Shown: piece by piece, positions 44,835 through 57,798 of the stretch
Position numbering within the stretch: the stretch's first letter is position 1
How the letters are laid out: every line of letters starts with the position of its first letter
Source of the DNA: Paraspadella gotoi
Lineage: Eukaryota > Chaetognatha
DNA: 64,000 bases
NCBI GenBank assembly: GCA_051294375.1
Contig: JBJCIZ010000744.1
Coordinates: 1,540,262-1,604,261, forward strand
Reading direction: 5' to 3'
Program-made: the position numbers and the translations under genes
The notes under the pieces: model-generated
Database searches by the model: none
What the model saw: only the letters and a program-made list of their open reading frames with translations
What the model was told of the DNA's origin: nothing

Positions 44835-47360
44835 ATGGGCAACCAACTGACGGCTCGCGCGCCGTCGCAAATCCTCAGCGTGGAGAGCTACTTGAACGAA
44901 TTGGTGGATTTCGAGTTCGAAGGAAATCTCGGCAGCACCAGGTTCTTTAAGGTAAGGTGTGGGTAAGGGAAAGGGTATAATCATGAGAGGTGTGTTATGC
45001 GTTGGAGGCGGGGAAGTTGAGAGGAGGGGAAGGGTTGACTTTAAGGGGAGGAGGGGAGGGGTTGACTTTAAGGGGAGGAGGGGAGAGGTATGATTCAAAT
45101 GAATTTCTATTCCCACCTCAAATTTTCTCATTTTGTATTATTTTTTCGTTCTTGTTCCCCGTCCTCTGGACAATCATCTCCCGCTCCATCTGCTCCTCGA
45201 CGGCTTAGGTGGCGAAGGCGGGACACAAAGAGGGAAGCGTCGTCGTCAAGGTCTTCGCAATCAACGACCCTTCTTTGCTTCTCAAGGTGAGGATGATGAT
45301 GATGCTTATGATGATTATGATGATGATGATGATAACGATAACGAGATTCTCTTTGCAGAAGTCAAGTCGACTCCTTGACTTTTCTTATTTATCGATAAAT
45401 TTTGAAACATTCTTTACCCCCCCCCAATTTCCCCTCCCACCCCCCCTCTCCTTCCTCCTCCTCCCCCCAAAAACAGGAATACAAACTCCAAGTGGACCAA
45501 ATTCGCACTCAGCTGCAACACGCCACCAACTGTCTCCCTTACCAAAGAACCACGGTCCCGCCTGAACTTAGCGACAGAGCCGCCCTGCTCTTCCGTCAAT
45601 ACGTCAAGGACAGTCTGTACGACAGGTAGTGATGTAGGGAGGGGGAATCTTATTTCAAATACTTCTCATAGTAAAAGTCCATTTTTGGGTTTCACGATTT
45701 TTAGTCACTGAACGATTTTTATAGATATTTGAAGATTGAAAGTTTATCCATGAACTTTACTCGCCTTTTTATAAATCTTTTAAATTGTCACATCGAGTAA
45801 TATGTAAACTAATACAATGTATAAGGTAATGTCATGTACTCTCTCTCTCATTCTCTCTCTGTCTCTAGGATTTCGACTCGCCCTTTTCTTATCCCCATCG
45901 AAAAAAAATGGATGACATTCCAACTCCTCTGCGCCCTCAATCAGTGTCACAAGGCAAAGGTAAGTTCGATGCTTTGACGACATCAACGACAACCCAACCA
46001 TGACCTCATCTCTTTCAAACTGAGATAATCCCTCAGCATTGCTCTTGGGTTCTTTTGAAAAAAATCTTAAAAAAGATTTAAGTGACCGCAACTGACCAAT
46101 TTGACCAGAATCACACAGACGGCCCGCTTTCTCAATCTTTGAATGGCGGAGATAAACATTCGCGATCTCATTCAAAGACTTTCGTGATAAGAAAAATTGA
46201 TATTGTTAAATAATACTTATTCGTATTCTTCTGCTGATTGTTATTCTCCTTCTTAATTTTATTTTCAGAAATCCTCTCTCTCTCTCGTATTGGTTGTGAT
46301 ACCTCTTCCCCAACTTTGATTCGCCATTCCTCCCCACCTCCAACCACCCCACTCGCCTTCCCCTTCACTAGGTCTGCCACGGCGACATCAAGACGGAGAA
46401 CGTCTTGGTCACTTCATGGAATTGGGTCTTTCTCTCCGACTTCGCCTCCGCCTTCAAACCAACCTTCATGTGCGCCGACAACCCCGAGGATTTCAACTTC
46501 TTCTTCGACACCTCGCGGCGGAGGGTGTGCAACATCGCGCCCGAAAGGTTCGTCCGTGGGGGGTGGCGATGCGTGAATGACATCCGGAACTGAGATTGTT
46601 CAACAGTTGATGTCATCGATCGATAATGTCTACAGTAATGATATGAAATTGGTACAACCAATATAAAAATTATCCATTCATTTAATAAATAAGACTTTGG
46701 ACAGGCTTTGGTGGTTTAAGGCCTCCATCACTCTTACAAGATAATGTCAATAATTTTAATTTTTCAATAATAATTTTATTTACCTCCCGCTTTGGAGAGG
46801 TAAAAATTTCATCGAATCTTTTATCATCTTTGAATTTTCCCGCCAAAATATCTTTTTCCTGTTCTTCCTAATTAATCATATTCCTCTTCCTCCCCTTTCA
46901 ACCGACTTCCGCCCCGTTCTCCTTCTTCTTTCATTTTCCCTCTTCCTATCCCCTCCCTCTCTCTCTTCCTCCTCCCTCCCTCCCTTAGTCAGCTAGGATT
47001 ACAAGAATAATTAAAGTAATAAACTAGCAATTATGACAATTAAATCATTAATTATTTAGCTATTAATGGAACCACAAATAAACATGATCATTTACTAATG
47101 TAAAATAATAATATTAAACCTTTAAGGTAATAGAATAAAAATTTATCAAAGCTTAATCAGAATACGACAAAATGCAAAAGAGGTTGAGGAAGTCAATCTC
47201 ATTTCAGACAATTCACAAATTAATCTGCTACATCTCCTCCCTCCCTCTCTATCTCCTCCCTCCCTCCGTCTCTTCCTCTTTTCCAGATTCCTCGCTTCCT
47301 CGTCAGCTCTGAGCAGAGTTCGTCAGGCGGGAGAGATGGTCATTCAAGGATCCGAAGTCA

Positions 47361-47408
<48 letters not shown>

Positions 47409-48453
47409 AAGGTTAGGTTAGAAAGAAAGAAAGAAAGAAAAATAAAGAGAGAAAATAAAAGCCGACTAAATCGCGTAATGAATCTCATCTTTCAATACCG
47501 TCACTTCATAAGGCTCGAAACCCGTCGTCAGCGGCGGCAGCAGCGCCAGCAGCGGCTGGGAGCCCCTCGAGCCTTCGATGGACGTCTTCTCTCTCGGCTG
47601 CGTCGTCTTCGAACTCTTCGCCGAAGGGAAGCCGCTCTTCGATTATTCGGAACTCCTCGCCTTCACCGTGGATCAGCACGATCCGCGGGAGAAGATCGAG
47701 TCGATAGAAGATGGGGATATCAGGTGGGCGTGGCCGAGGGTGATGGGCAGAGGAGGAAGATAGAAGATCGAGTCGATAGAAGATGGGGATATCGGGTGGG
47801 CGTGGCAGAGGGGGATGGGCAGAGGAGGAAGATATGAGAGGAAGAGGAATATTATGACTTTTTAGGGTTGTCATATGAGGCAGTGATTTTGATTTGGGTA
47901 TTTTCAACATTGAAATGGAAACTTAAATAACTATTAATTATTTTTTCCCACTGATAAATATGAAACTTTCTTTATTTAAAAAAACGGTTGGCATTAGTTA
48001 TCTTCTCCTTATAACATAGAACTCACTGGGTGAATTTCTATGCTTTTAAAATACGGTAAGACATGATTTCTTTCACGTTAATCATTCCAATTACGGTATC
48101 AGCCTTTGTTAAAAAGAAACTAAAAACGATTTTTCATGGTAAGAACAACTTTTAATGATAAAATTGCTCGTAAGATCTGTCGCGTTTTTTAGATATACTA
48201 CTGCTTAGGCAAAAATCGGCACGCTATATTATTAAACTTTGTTTTGTTTTCCACTGCTTTTCTTGTTTTCTTTCTTTCTCGAACTTTCGCTCTGACTCTC
48301 TTTTTCTCTTTCTATCTGTGTGAAGTATTTTGATTCTTCACGCCAACATAATAAGCGTTAAATTTTATTTTAATTCGTCATAGTCAGTCACTCTCTGTCC
48401 TACAACTGTTCTCACCCTCAATACTATCCATAACTCAATTCTTTGGTGGACGT

Positions 48454-48488
<35 letters not shown>

Positions 48489-50111
48489 TCATCATAATGT
48501 TTGATAAAATTAACACTGCGCTGAAGAAGACTCGAAAAAGATTCAAAACATGTCCATTTCAAAAATAAAACTCGTTGTTTGTAAACAAAAATAAACTTTT
48601 TCTCTCTCAATTTTATTTCGAGAAAACTTCGGTAGCGTATGATTTTATTCAAAGTTTGGTTGCCAAGCAGATTTAAAAATCTACAGATTTTTGCGGAAAT
48701 TTTTTCGCAAAAACCTGTCGATTGAGAGGGAAAAAATTACTGACGCTTTCCATTACATTAAAAGAATGCGGTTTTTTTTAATTCGTTAACCTTAGTATAT
48801 TTCTCATCTATTAAAACTATAAAATAAGTCAAAAACCGATTTTAGTTTAAATAAAACGCACCTCACAAATACTCACAAATTAAAAGTAGGCTTAAAAATT
48901 TTTTTGCAGCAAAACTATTAAATTTTTGCCCTAATTTTTTAGGTACCAGAAGCACCAACAATAGGGAATATTTGATTAGAATTGTGGACATTTGAAGTAT
49001 TTTCGTTTAACAAATTGTAATAAAATGTAAAAATGTAAGTTTTTTACTCGTCAATTTAAAAATTAATACATAGGCAAACAATAGATGACTAATGGCAAAT
49101 GAACCAACTCAGAGGTAAAGAAGATAAGAAGGACCCAAAAGCCGGAGTAAAAATTTTTTCTTCAATGATCTTAGCGTTCAAATCTCAAGACAAAAGTCAA
49201 AATGGACAAAAATGGACATAATTTTTTTTATTAAAAGTAGCAAAAATGATATTGATTCTTGATTAGAAAATGCAGCAGATGATTTTAATTAATCTGTAGT
49301 CTCGCCAACTTTGTCTTAGAGTTAAAATTTAATCATTTTTGTGGTAATATTCTAACAGCTATTTGGAAAAAAAAGTGGTTTTTTTGCTAAATTCCTTGAT
49401 AGAAATCACTGCCATGAATGTGTAATGAAGATCATGTCGATAGAAGATGGGGATATCAGGTGGGCGTGGCCAGAGGGGGGATGGGCAGAGGAGGAAGATA
49501 GAGAGAAGATCGAGTCGATCGAATGGGGATATCGGGTGGGGGTGGATGAGGGGATGGGCAGAGGAGGAAGATAGAGAGAAGATCGAGTCGATAGAAGATG
49601 GGGATATCGGGTGGGCGTGGCATAGGGGGATGGGCAGAGGAGGAAGATAGAAAGAGGAAGATTGTGACTTTTTAGGGTTGTCATATTAAGAATGAATGCA
49701 TTTTCTTTGATTTGGCGTCGGTTTTAATGTCAGACCTCCGCTATGGGCTTATTGAATTTTTTTTTGGTATCCATCGTCTGAGTTTGTCGTTTATTACTAC
49801 TTACAATTGAATAGGAAATAATTAGGACAAATTTAGTGTAAGGGAAAAAAATATATGTTTTATCGTTGACATTTACGGAGAATTTTATCTTTTTTTTTTT
49901 CTTTTTTCATTTCAGAGATTTGGTGAAGAGCATGACCCAACTGAATCCCAAAAACAGGTGGGTTATTGTTAATTATTTTTGTTTTTAATTCATTAATTAA
50001 TTAATAGTATTAAAAATTAATTTTAGGAAATCCGCTGAGGAATACCTCGTCGAACAAAAGGGAAAAGCTTTTCCCGATTACTTTTACTCTTACCTCAAGC
50101 TTTATCTCCAG
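44835..50111 (+). CDS. PIK3R4: VPS15 exons 1-9: myristoylated N-terminus and kinase-like domain
   Basis: Exons: 44,835-44,951; 45,209-45,286; 45,477-45,625; 45,869-45,959; 46,372-46,547; 47,287-47,363; 47,513-47,723; 49,916-49,957; 50,027-50,111. Visible motifs: VVVKVF with the ATP-contacting lysine; [12 protein letters not shown], where the usual HRD is HGD as in other VPS15 proteins; [11 protein letters not shown], where DFG is [11 protein letters not shown], the APE motif; [14 protein letters not shown]; and NRKSAEEYL. The glycine loop is poorly kept ([13 protein letters not shown]). A serine/glycine-rich insert begins exon 7. These departures are family traits and fit weak or no catalytic activity. 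Confidence 0.95.
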
Positions 50112-53100
50112 GTGACATTGAATATTAATTATTATTATATTGTTATTAATAAATATTAACGAGATATTGTGTATTAGTGTGAGTGAGTTACTGAGAGATT
50201 GAGAAAGAGAGCGCTTCAAGTTCGTTAAGTTATAAGAATTATATCCCTAAAATTGTACTAAAATAAAATAAAATTACTTTTCCTCTCTCCCTCCACCGCC
50301 GCAACCAACCCGCTCCCCCTCCCCCCTAAATAAAGCGCTTCGCCGTCCCGCCCATGATGACCAAGGACGAGTCCGTCCTCCGCCTCCGCCGCGACCTCGA
50401 CGTCATCCTCGAAGGGATGGAGGCGTCGTCGTCGTCGTCTTCCCGCGCGAACAACGCCTGCCTCGTCATCCTCGTCTCCCTCGTCACTTCCGCCCAACGA
50501 AATCTCTTCCATCTGGAATCCAAGATGGCGTCGATCGATCTCCTCGACGCCATCGCCGCTTTGGTCGAGGCGGAGATCGTCCTCGATCGAATCTTGCCCT
50601 CTTTGTTGTTCATGGTCGGCGACCCATTTCCCAGGGTCCGGGCGAGGGCGATAGGAGGTTGGGATTTAAAAGGGGGCGGGGGGGGGGCGGTGAGAGGTCA
50701 AGTGGTTGGATGGCCCTGTTGGCCAGAGACTTGTGAATGCTGAAAGACGCGATGAAAAAGAAATGGAATGGAAAAGAACGGGATTGGTCTTTGGATCTCG
50801 TAATTTATAGTGGATTTCCTACATTTAGAAGCTAAATACCGTTGTGATTCAAAGCTTCGCTGAATCTTGAGATGGGTTCGTCTATCAACGTTTTCAATTT
50901 TCTTTCTGATTATTTCTTTTCCCCTTTTCCATTTCTTCGTTCCCTTTTTTCCCCTTTCCTTTCCTCCCTTTCCTTCCCTTCCCATTTCCTCGTTCCTTCT
51001 TCCCCCTTTCCTTTCCTTTCCTCTCTTTTCCTCCATCAGCGATCGCCAACGTTCTCTCTCTCGTCGTCTCTCTCCCTCGAGGCGAAGCCAACGTCTTCCC
51101 GGAATACGTGTTTCCCGCCATTAACGAAGTCTCGCAGGACGAGGTGAGGGATCGCTTTTAAGCGGTTTGGTTTGGGTGAGTTTGGGTGAGTTCCCCGACG
51201 AGTCTTTCCCAACCAATTTCACTCACGAGAGACGGAGATACAGTCAGATCACAAATCGCGAGAATGGTCAAAAGACATGAGAATTGTAATAAAAGATATG
51301 AGATATGATTTAAATTACTACAATATGTAAATGAGATTGAAGAACTAAATCTCGTTTGAAATTAACCTCGAAACAACAACCGTTTTACTCTTCTGAACAC
51401 CTCCCTACCTCCCCCCCCTTCGACAGGAAGTTCACGTTCGCGTGGCCTTCGCGCAAAACGTTTCGTCTTTGGCGGAATCCGCGATGCGATTTTTGGAGAT
51501 GGATCATCGGGTGAGACTGTGATTTGCATTGCCCCAAATCCTGAAAAACTTGTTTGCATATCGCAGTAATGATGAAAATTTGAAATATTCATTCATTGGT
51601 CGTCTTTTATTTTTAAAAAGAAGTGATTAGTTTTAATTGGATGTCATTTAAAGAATCTTGCTGGCCTTAAGATGGTGGTCCTCAAAAATGCGGCTTCTTT
51701 TTCGATTACTGCTTGAAAGCTTGAGCAGTTGGGATTGTATGGCAACAGCGTACGTTTTTTAAAAATCACATCCACCATCGTTCAGCCAATCCCATTGGCT
51801 CAGAGGGGGAACACCATCCTAGGCGTTGTGTTCCATCCACAGTCCTAACGACTTCCCTCTGCGTTGGCAAAGCGAGACCGTCTTAGGGTAACTGCGCCAG
51901 TGACAGGAGGCGTCACTGAGGGTGGGAAGACCCCAAAGCCAACAGTGAGATGCCCCATCCCAATCTGCATCACAGGCGACCCGGCTGTTGCCATAATCAA
52001 AATGATATCGAAGGCGAGAGGTCAAAAATTGATAAGGTTTAATTCGTCGATGCCTAGCTCGATAAAAGTATTGATGTCGCCACAAGAAAAAGAAAAATCC
52101 TCATTGCGATCTCCTTCGTTTAAGACTCGAGCGACGTCGCCCGACAAAGAATCTTCGCCGTCGTCTCCCGTGGCCGACGTGCCCCCGGCCGACGTCGTCG
52201 TCAAGGCCGTCGTCGCTCCTGAGGCCGACGTCCGAGCCCTTCACGACTTCTTTCAGGTGGAGAGGGGAGAGGTTGTACAAGTTGGGGTTTTTAGTTGCTC
52301 CGTGAGTACTCGCGGAGCTACTCTATATTCTATAAGTCACTTTTCGGTCGGTCTGTCCCACTTCCGTTAATAACGTTAATACGCATATAATTGTTAAGAC
52401 CAAAAAAAACCTCAAATCTAAGGGACTGCTAGCGCCGCCTTCAGGAAATCTTAAAACTATAAGGAAAGAAAATACTCGATGCAGTGCATGTCATAAATAC
52501 AAGGGNNNNNNNNNNTTTTTTTTACTCATGTCATGTCATATCATGTGATCAAAAGGAAAATAAAGTCACTGCGGCGCGACACCTTGTAATCACCGTTCTT
52601 GTTTCAAATATCTTCTCTCATGGGTTGTGTTAAAATTTCATTCTTATTTCCCCTTGCCCTCCTTTTATTTTTTTTTTTTATATCCCTCTTGTCTTGACTC
52701 TCTCTCACTCTCTCTCTCTCCCTTCCCTCCCCCAAAAAGAACAAAGTGGTCTCCCTCTTAACCGACTCCGACAACGCCGTCCGTCGCTCCGTCGTGGAGA
52801 ACGGCGTCTCTCGACTCTGCGTCTTCTTCGGGCGTCAAAAAGCCAACGACGTGGTGCTCAGTCATCTCATCACTTTTCTCAACGACAAGAACGACTGGCA
52901 GCTCAGGGGCGCCTTCTTCAAAGTCATCGCCGGTTCTGATTTTGAGGGGGGGGGAAGGGTTGTGTTGGGGGTGGGGAGTTTTTTTTGGGGTGCTTTATGG
53001 GTCAATGTTAAGCCGGAAGAAGAAATCGAGTATAAGTTCTGTAATATAATTAACGTTAGAATATCCCTGAGAAAAAATGTAAACAAATTTTGAGATTTTA

Positions 53101-53639
53101 TGTATTTATTTATTTATCGTATTTCCATTAATCATAGTTTTTTATTCAGAATTTTTAAAAACGGATTCTGGTAGAGCTTGAAAAAGAAATAAAAATTTGG
53201 AAATCTAGTAATGATATTTTTTATATTAAAATTAGCAAAAATTTTAAAAATTATGGTATGATGATGAAATATTGATGTGCTCTGTAAATGTTTGCTGTGC
53301 TCAGCGAATGATTGCTCTTGGACGGTTAATTATTTATTTTCTTTGAATTATATTAATTATTATCCACGCGTTGTTTAGGCGTAAGCGCCTACGTGGGCTG
53401 GCAGGCGGCGGAGATGCTGAAGCCTCTTCTCCTTCAAGGCCTCGGAGACTCCGAGGACGCCGTCATCGGGGAGACAATGAGGGCTTTGATGGACATGGCG
53501 GAAGCGGGTGAGAAATATGTTAGTAAATAAATATAAATATAAAGATGAATAGATAAAGAGCAGTCTGTATTGATGTTTTTTTGCGTTGAAACATCAGTTT
53601 TATTAAAATTTTGCAAACTTGATCTGAGAATTCTTTTCT

Positions 53640-53705
<66 letters not shown>

Positions 53706-56700
53706 CCCCTCTAGGTTTAATTCAAAAACCTTTGCTCCAAGATCTTCTCTCCGAAGTCGTTCCCTTCCTGTCTCACCCCAACGTCTGGTAAGTAAACTTT
53801 TCTCTCCTTACCCTTCACTAATTCTTACAAATACTATCAATTAAACTTTAAAAAAAAACCCTCTCCAAAATGCATTAAAATTAGTCTCTTGTCGAATCGA
53901 ATCTCCCCCTCCCACCCCTCCCACTCCCACGAAAGGCTCCGCCAAGGCGCCGTCGGTTTCGTGTCGGCGACGGCGTCGGCTTTGTCGGCCGCCGACGTCC
54001 ACTGCCTCCTTCTCCCCGTCCTCCGCCCTTTTCTCCGGCGCCAGATTCTTCGACCGCGCGAACCCTTTGTTCTCCTCTCGGTCCTCGTCGATCCAGTCCC
54101 GCAGGTTTTGTTTTTGTTTTTATTTTGTTTTGTTTGTTGTTGCGGTTGTGAACGTGTGATTTCTTTTGTTTGTGGATGTCGTTTGTAGTTGTTTTTTTCT
54201 GCGGATGCTGGTTTTTGTTTTGTTTTACCGCTCATCAGTGATTGCAAACTAGTGGTCGTGATAGTTTTGTTTATGGTTGCGAACTTTTGGTTGTTCGTTG
54301 TCGTTTGTGGGTTTTTGTTTTAGTTGTGGTTTTCATTGATATTTTTATTGTTTGTTGGAACTTGGAGCGAAACCCTTGCAGATCTTGTCATTTAATGACA
54401 GTTAATCGTCAACGTCCCTTGTCGTTTTTCACTTAGAGCGTCTACGATTGGATCGTTCGATCGACGGTGTCATTGGCTGATTTCATCGACCATCTGCAAG
54501 ACAGGCAATTGGTGCGGAACCTTACCCGACCAGGTTTGGAGAACGACAGATGTTCTTTTTCAATGTTGTTTTTTTTTTCGAGTTTGATTCAAAAGTTTTA
54601 TTTCTAATGATTTTTTGTCTCTTCAGGTCAAATCCCCGCCTACGGAGAACCAGAAGACGCCTCTCTCCTGCAATTGAGCCAGAAACTGGGCAATCTGGGG
54701 ATGACAGACGCCGTTGAGGATCAGATTCTGGGGATGAAGGTTTGTCTTTGTCGTCGTTAATATCGACGAATTGAGATGGAATCGATTCCATTGATTCTTC
54801 GCTTCCAAAGGATTTCTTGCTCCGCCGCCATCGACACGAGCGTTCCATCCACAACGCGTTGCAAGAGGCCGGCGCCGCCACCGACGCCGCGGCCTCGCCG
54901 CCGCCAGCCGGCGTCATCAATCTGGCCAGGGTCGAGTTCGCCAACGTCACGAGGCGACACGCGGATCTCAACTCTCCAAAGTTTAGGTGTCGGGTGGAAA
55001 GACAAAGAAAGAAAGAAAGAAAGAAAGAAGAAAGGAAAGAAAGAAAGAAAGAAAGAAGAAAAGAAAGAAAGAAAGAAAATTTGTACGCCTAATTTTCAAA
55101 CTAGTTTGCCTTGTAGTCAATTCTTAAAATATTCCCACGAAGCCGCAATTCACTTCAATATGCAAATGAGATTAACGTATACTTTTTATTGTTAGTGAGC
55201 GATCGGGCGGCGGCGTTCGTCCCGGATCTCGTCGAAGCCGATCTCCTCTTCCCAACGGATCGTCGGGCGATGGAAGGGACGGATCTCATCTCGAGGATGG
55301 GAGATATTTGGGTGAGGGTTAAGGAATGGGGTTAGGGGGGGGGAAGAGTTATAAATTAAGGTGAAGGGTTGGTTAAAAAGTGAAGCGTCAGGGGTAGGTG
55401 ACGAATGGTTCTTATTTTGTCTACTTTTTTACGTTTGAGCTCTCTCGTTTCATTTGTGATATTTAAGTTTCTCTCTTTCTCTTATCCTTCTTTCTGTTTC
55501 TCTCTTCTAAACCTAGGTGCGGTATATTCACTTATAGCATTGGAGACGTGTTTTAAAGTTTAGCTTCGTATACTGTTGCAATATAAACTAAATCATAACC
55601 AAAATATAAACATTTAAAATAAGCAAATATCCAAATATGAAAGTCGTATGTAAGAAACATCCGAAAAAGTAGGCACGAAAGGAAGCCGGAAAAGTATTCG
55701 TAAAGGACTGGACTTTACACACACACTCTCCCTTCCTCCCCACCCAACAGCCTCCTCCCCTCGCCTATCCTCTCCCCTCGGCGGCTCCGCCCCTAACCTC
55801 GCTCACGCTCCCTCCTCTTCCTCTTCCCCCGTCCCATCTTCCGCCCCTTCGCCGCGGCCCGCCCGCGACGGCACGCCCTCCACCCCGCGCGGCCGCGATT
55901 CCCCCGCCCCCTTGACGGGGACGACGACGTCGGCGACGCAGATCAAATATCCCGCGTGCCGTCACGACATTCACGCTTTGGTCATGGGGAGACGCGACGC
56001 TTTCGCCCGGAAGCAGGTCTGGATTTGGGAAGTCTCGAAGTGTGCTCTTTGAGTGGTGTCTTGATGGGGTTTTTGGGATTGAGACTCGATGGTGTGGAAG
56101 GTGGTTCTTGAGAGGTTTTTGAAAGTTGTTCTTTGATTGGTCTGGGAGTGGCTTCTTTTGGTTGGGTAGAATTTTTGGAGGGAGGGGAAAATTTTGAATC
56201 TGTCGAAAAGAAGAACAATGTTGCGTGGCGGTACATTCACCCCGCCTCATTGTCAATTATTAAGTAGACGATCCGACTCCCGATTTTTGAGTTTCTCTCT
56301 TTTGTAAAACAATCGAGATACGTTACTCGGAGGCATCGCCCCAAAAAAAAAAAAGAATATATGGATGACGAAGATTATGATACATGCAAATCATATTTGT
56401 CAATTGTGATAAGCAATTAGCGATGAGTCGTTGGGCACTTAAATCTCATTTGCATGTTGTAGTGTTTTAAATATGATCTAATAACTGTTAACTCTTTTCT
56501 AGAGTCAATATTATTGTTTTCGTTAGTGTGTTTTTCCTTGAAACCCCCCCCCTAAAAATAAAAATATCGGACCATATTTATAATCGTGATGGAATAACCA
56601 AAAATCGTCCTTGACATTTGATTCCATTTTGGACCGGAATTTTTCTCTAATCGACAGGCGACGTTGGATTTGTTGGAGAGTCGATTGAAGGAGACGAAGT

Positions 56701-57749
56701 CGCCTCCCGCAGGATGGAAGCCCAAAGGGAAACTCGTGGCTCACATTCACGAGCACAGGTGGGCGAAAGAAAGATTTTGATTGGTGGAGTAAACGGGTGT
56801 GGTTGTATTCAGGATGGTGAGGGTCGGTAAATAGTAAATAGTATTCTTCAGTCTACTTAGCGCCTTATACACATTTTTATTGGTGAAGTTCATTTTATGT
56901 TGTTTTTTTTTTCTCATTTACCCACCTTTTCCAATCTAACCCCCATCAAACATCCCCCACTTTTTACCCCCAGACTCTCCGTGAATAGAGTTATCCTCGA
57001 CTCGCCCCACAAACGGCTCGCCACTTGCTCCAACGACGGCTCCGTCAAACTCTTCGACGCCTCCAAGTTGGACGGGAAGAGCGCGACGAACCGTTCCAAG
57101 TGGACCTACAACAAGCAGGGAGGACGGATCAAGGGGCTCGCCTTTGTGCAGGGCGGAGCGGCGATCGCTTCGTGTTCGGGTAAGAGGTGGTGGAAGGTTG
57201 TTCATTTAAACTCATTTGCATGCAGCGCGCGCTTAAAAAGCGAGTATTTTCCAGCGCGAATAATTTGGTAGAAATCTAAAATACCTGCATGCGGCGACGA
57301 CAACAACAACAACGACAACAACCTCGACAATGAAACTGACATTTGACCAAGGTCAAGTTCCTGACCTTAAATCAACCTTACCTTGACTATTGTTTAGCGT
57401 TTTCCCTTATTTCTTACTTACCATTTTTTTGTCTTTTACCTTACCTCGTTTTTGAATGATTTCGATCATTACATGTCTTATCCTTATCCTTGGACAAATG
57501 TCAGTTTCATTGTCGAGGTTGTTGTTGTCGTCGCCGCATACACTTGATTTTTCTGCCGCCGAAAGTAGGCGTGGCTGATAGAAGTGGCAGCCAATGTCAA
57601 TGTAGATTATACTGCAAGGCATTAGAAGATTTTTAAAGAGTAATCAGAAAATTAATTCTTCTCGTTCTCTTTTCAGTAATTTTAAGCCAAGAAATGAATT
57701 TAAAAAAAAGTTAATCGTTTCAAGTCGTTCTTCCCAAATTTTATGTTTA

Positions 57750-57798
<49 letters not shown>

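Noticed and set aside
51864-52030. Open frame upstream of VPS15 exon 13 as extra coding sequence
   Set aside because: It lies in a dispersed repeat also found inverted in a RhoGEF intron, so coding use is unlikely, although the exact exon 13 start is unresolved.
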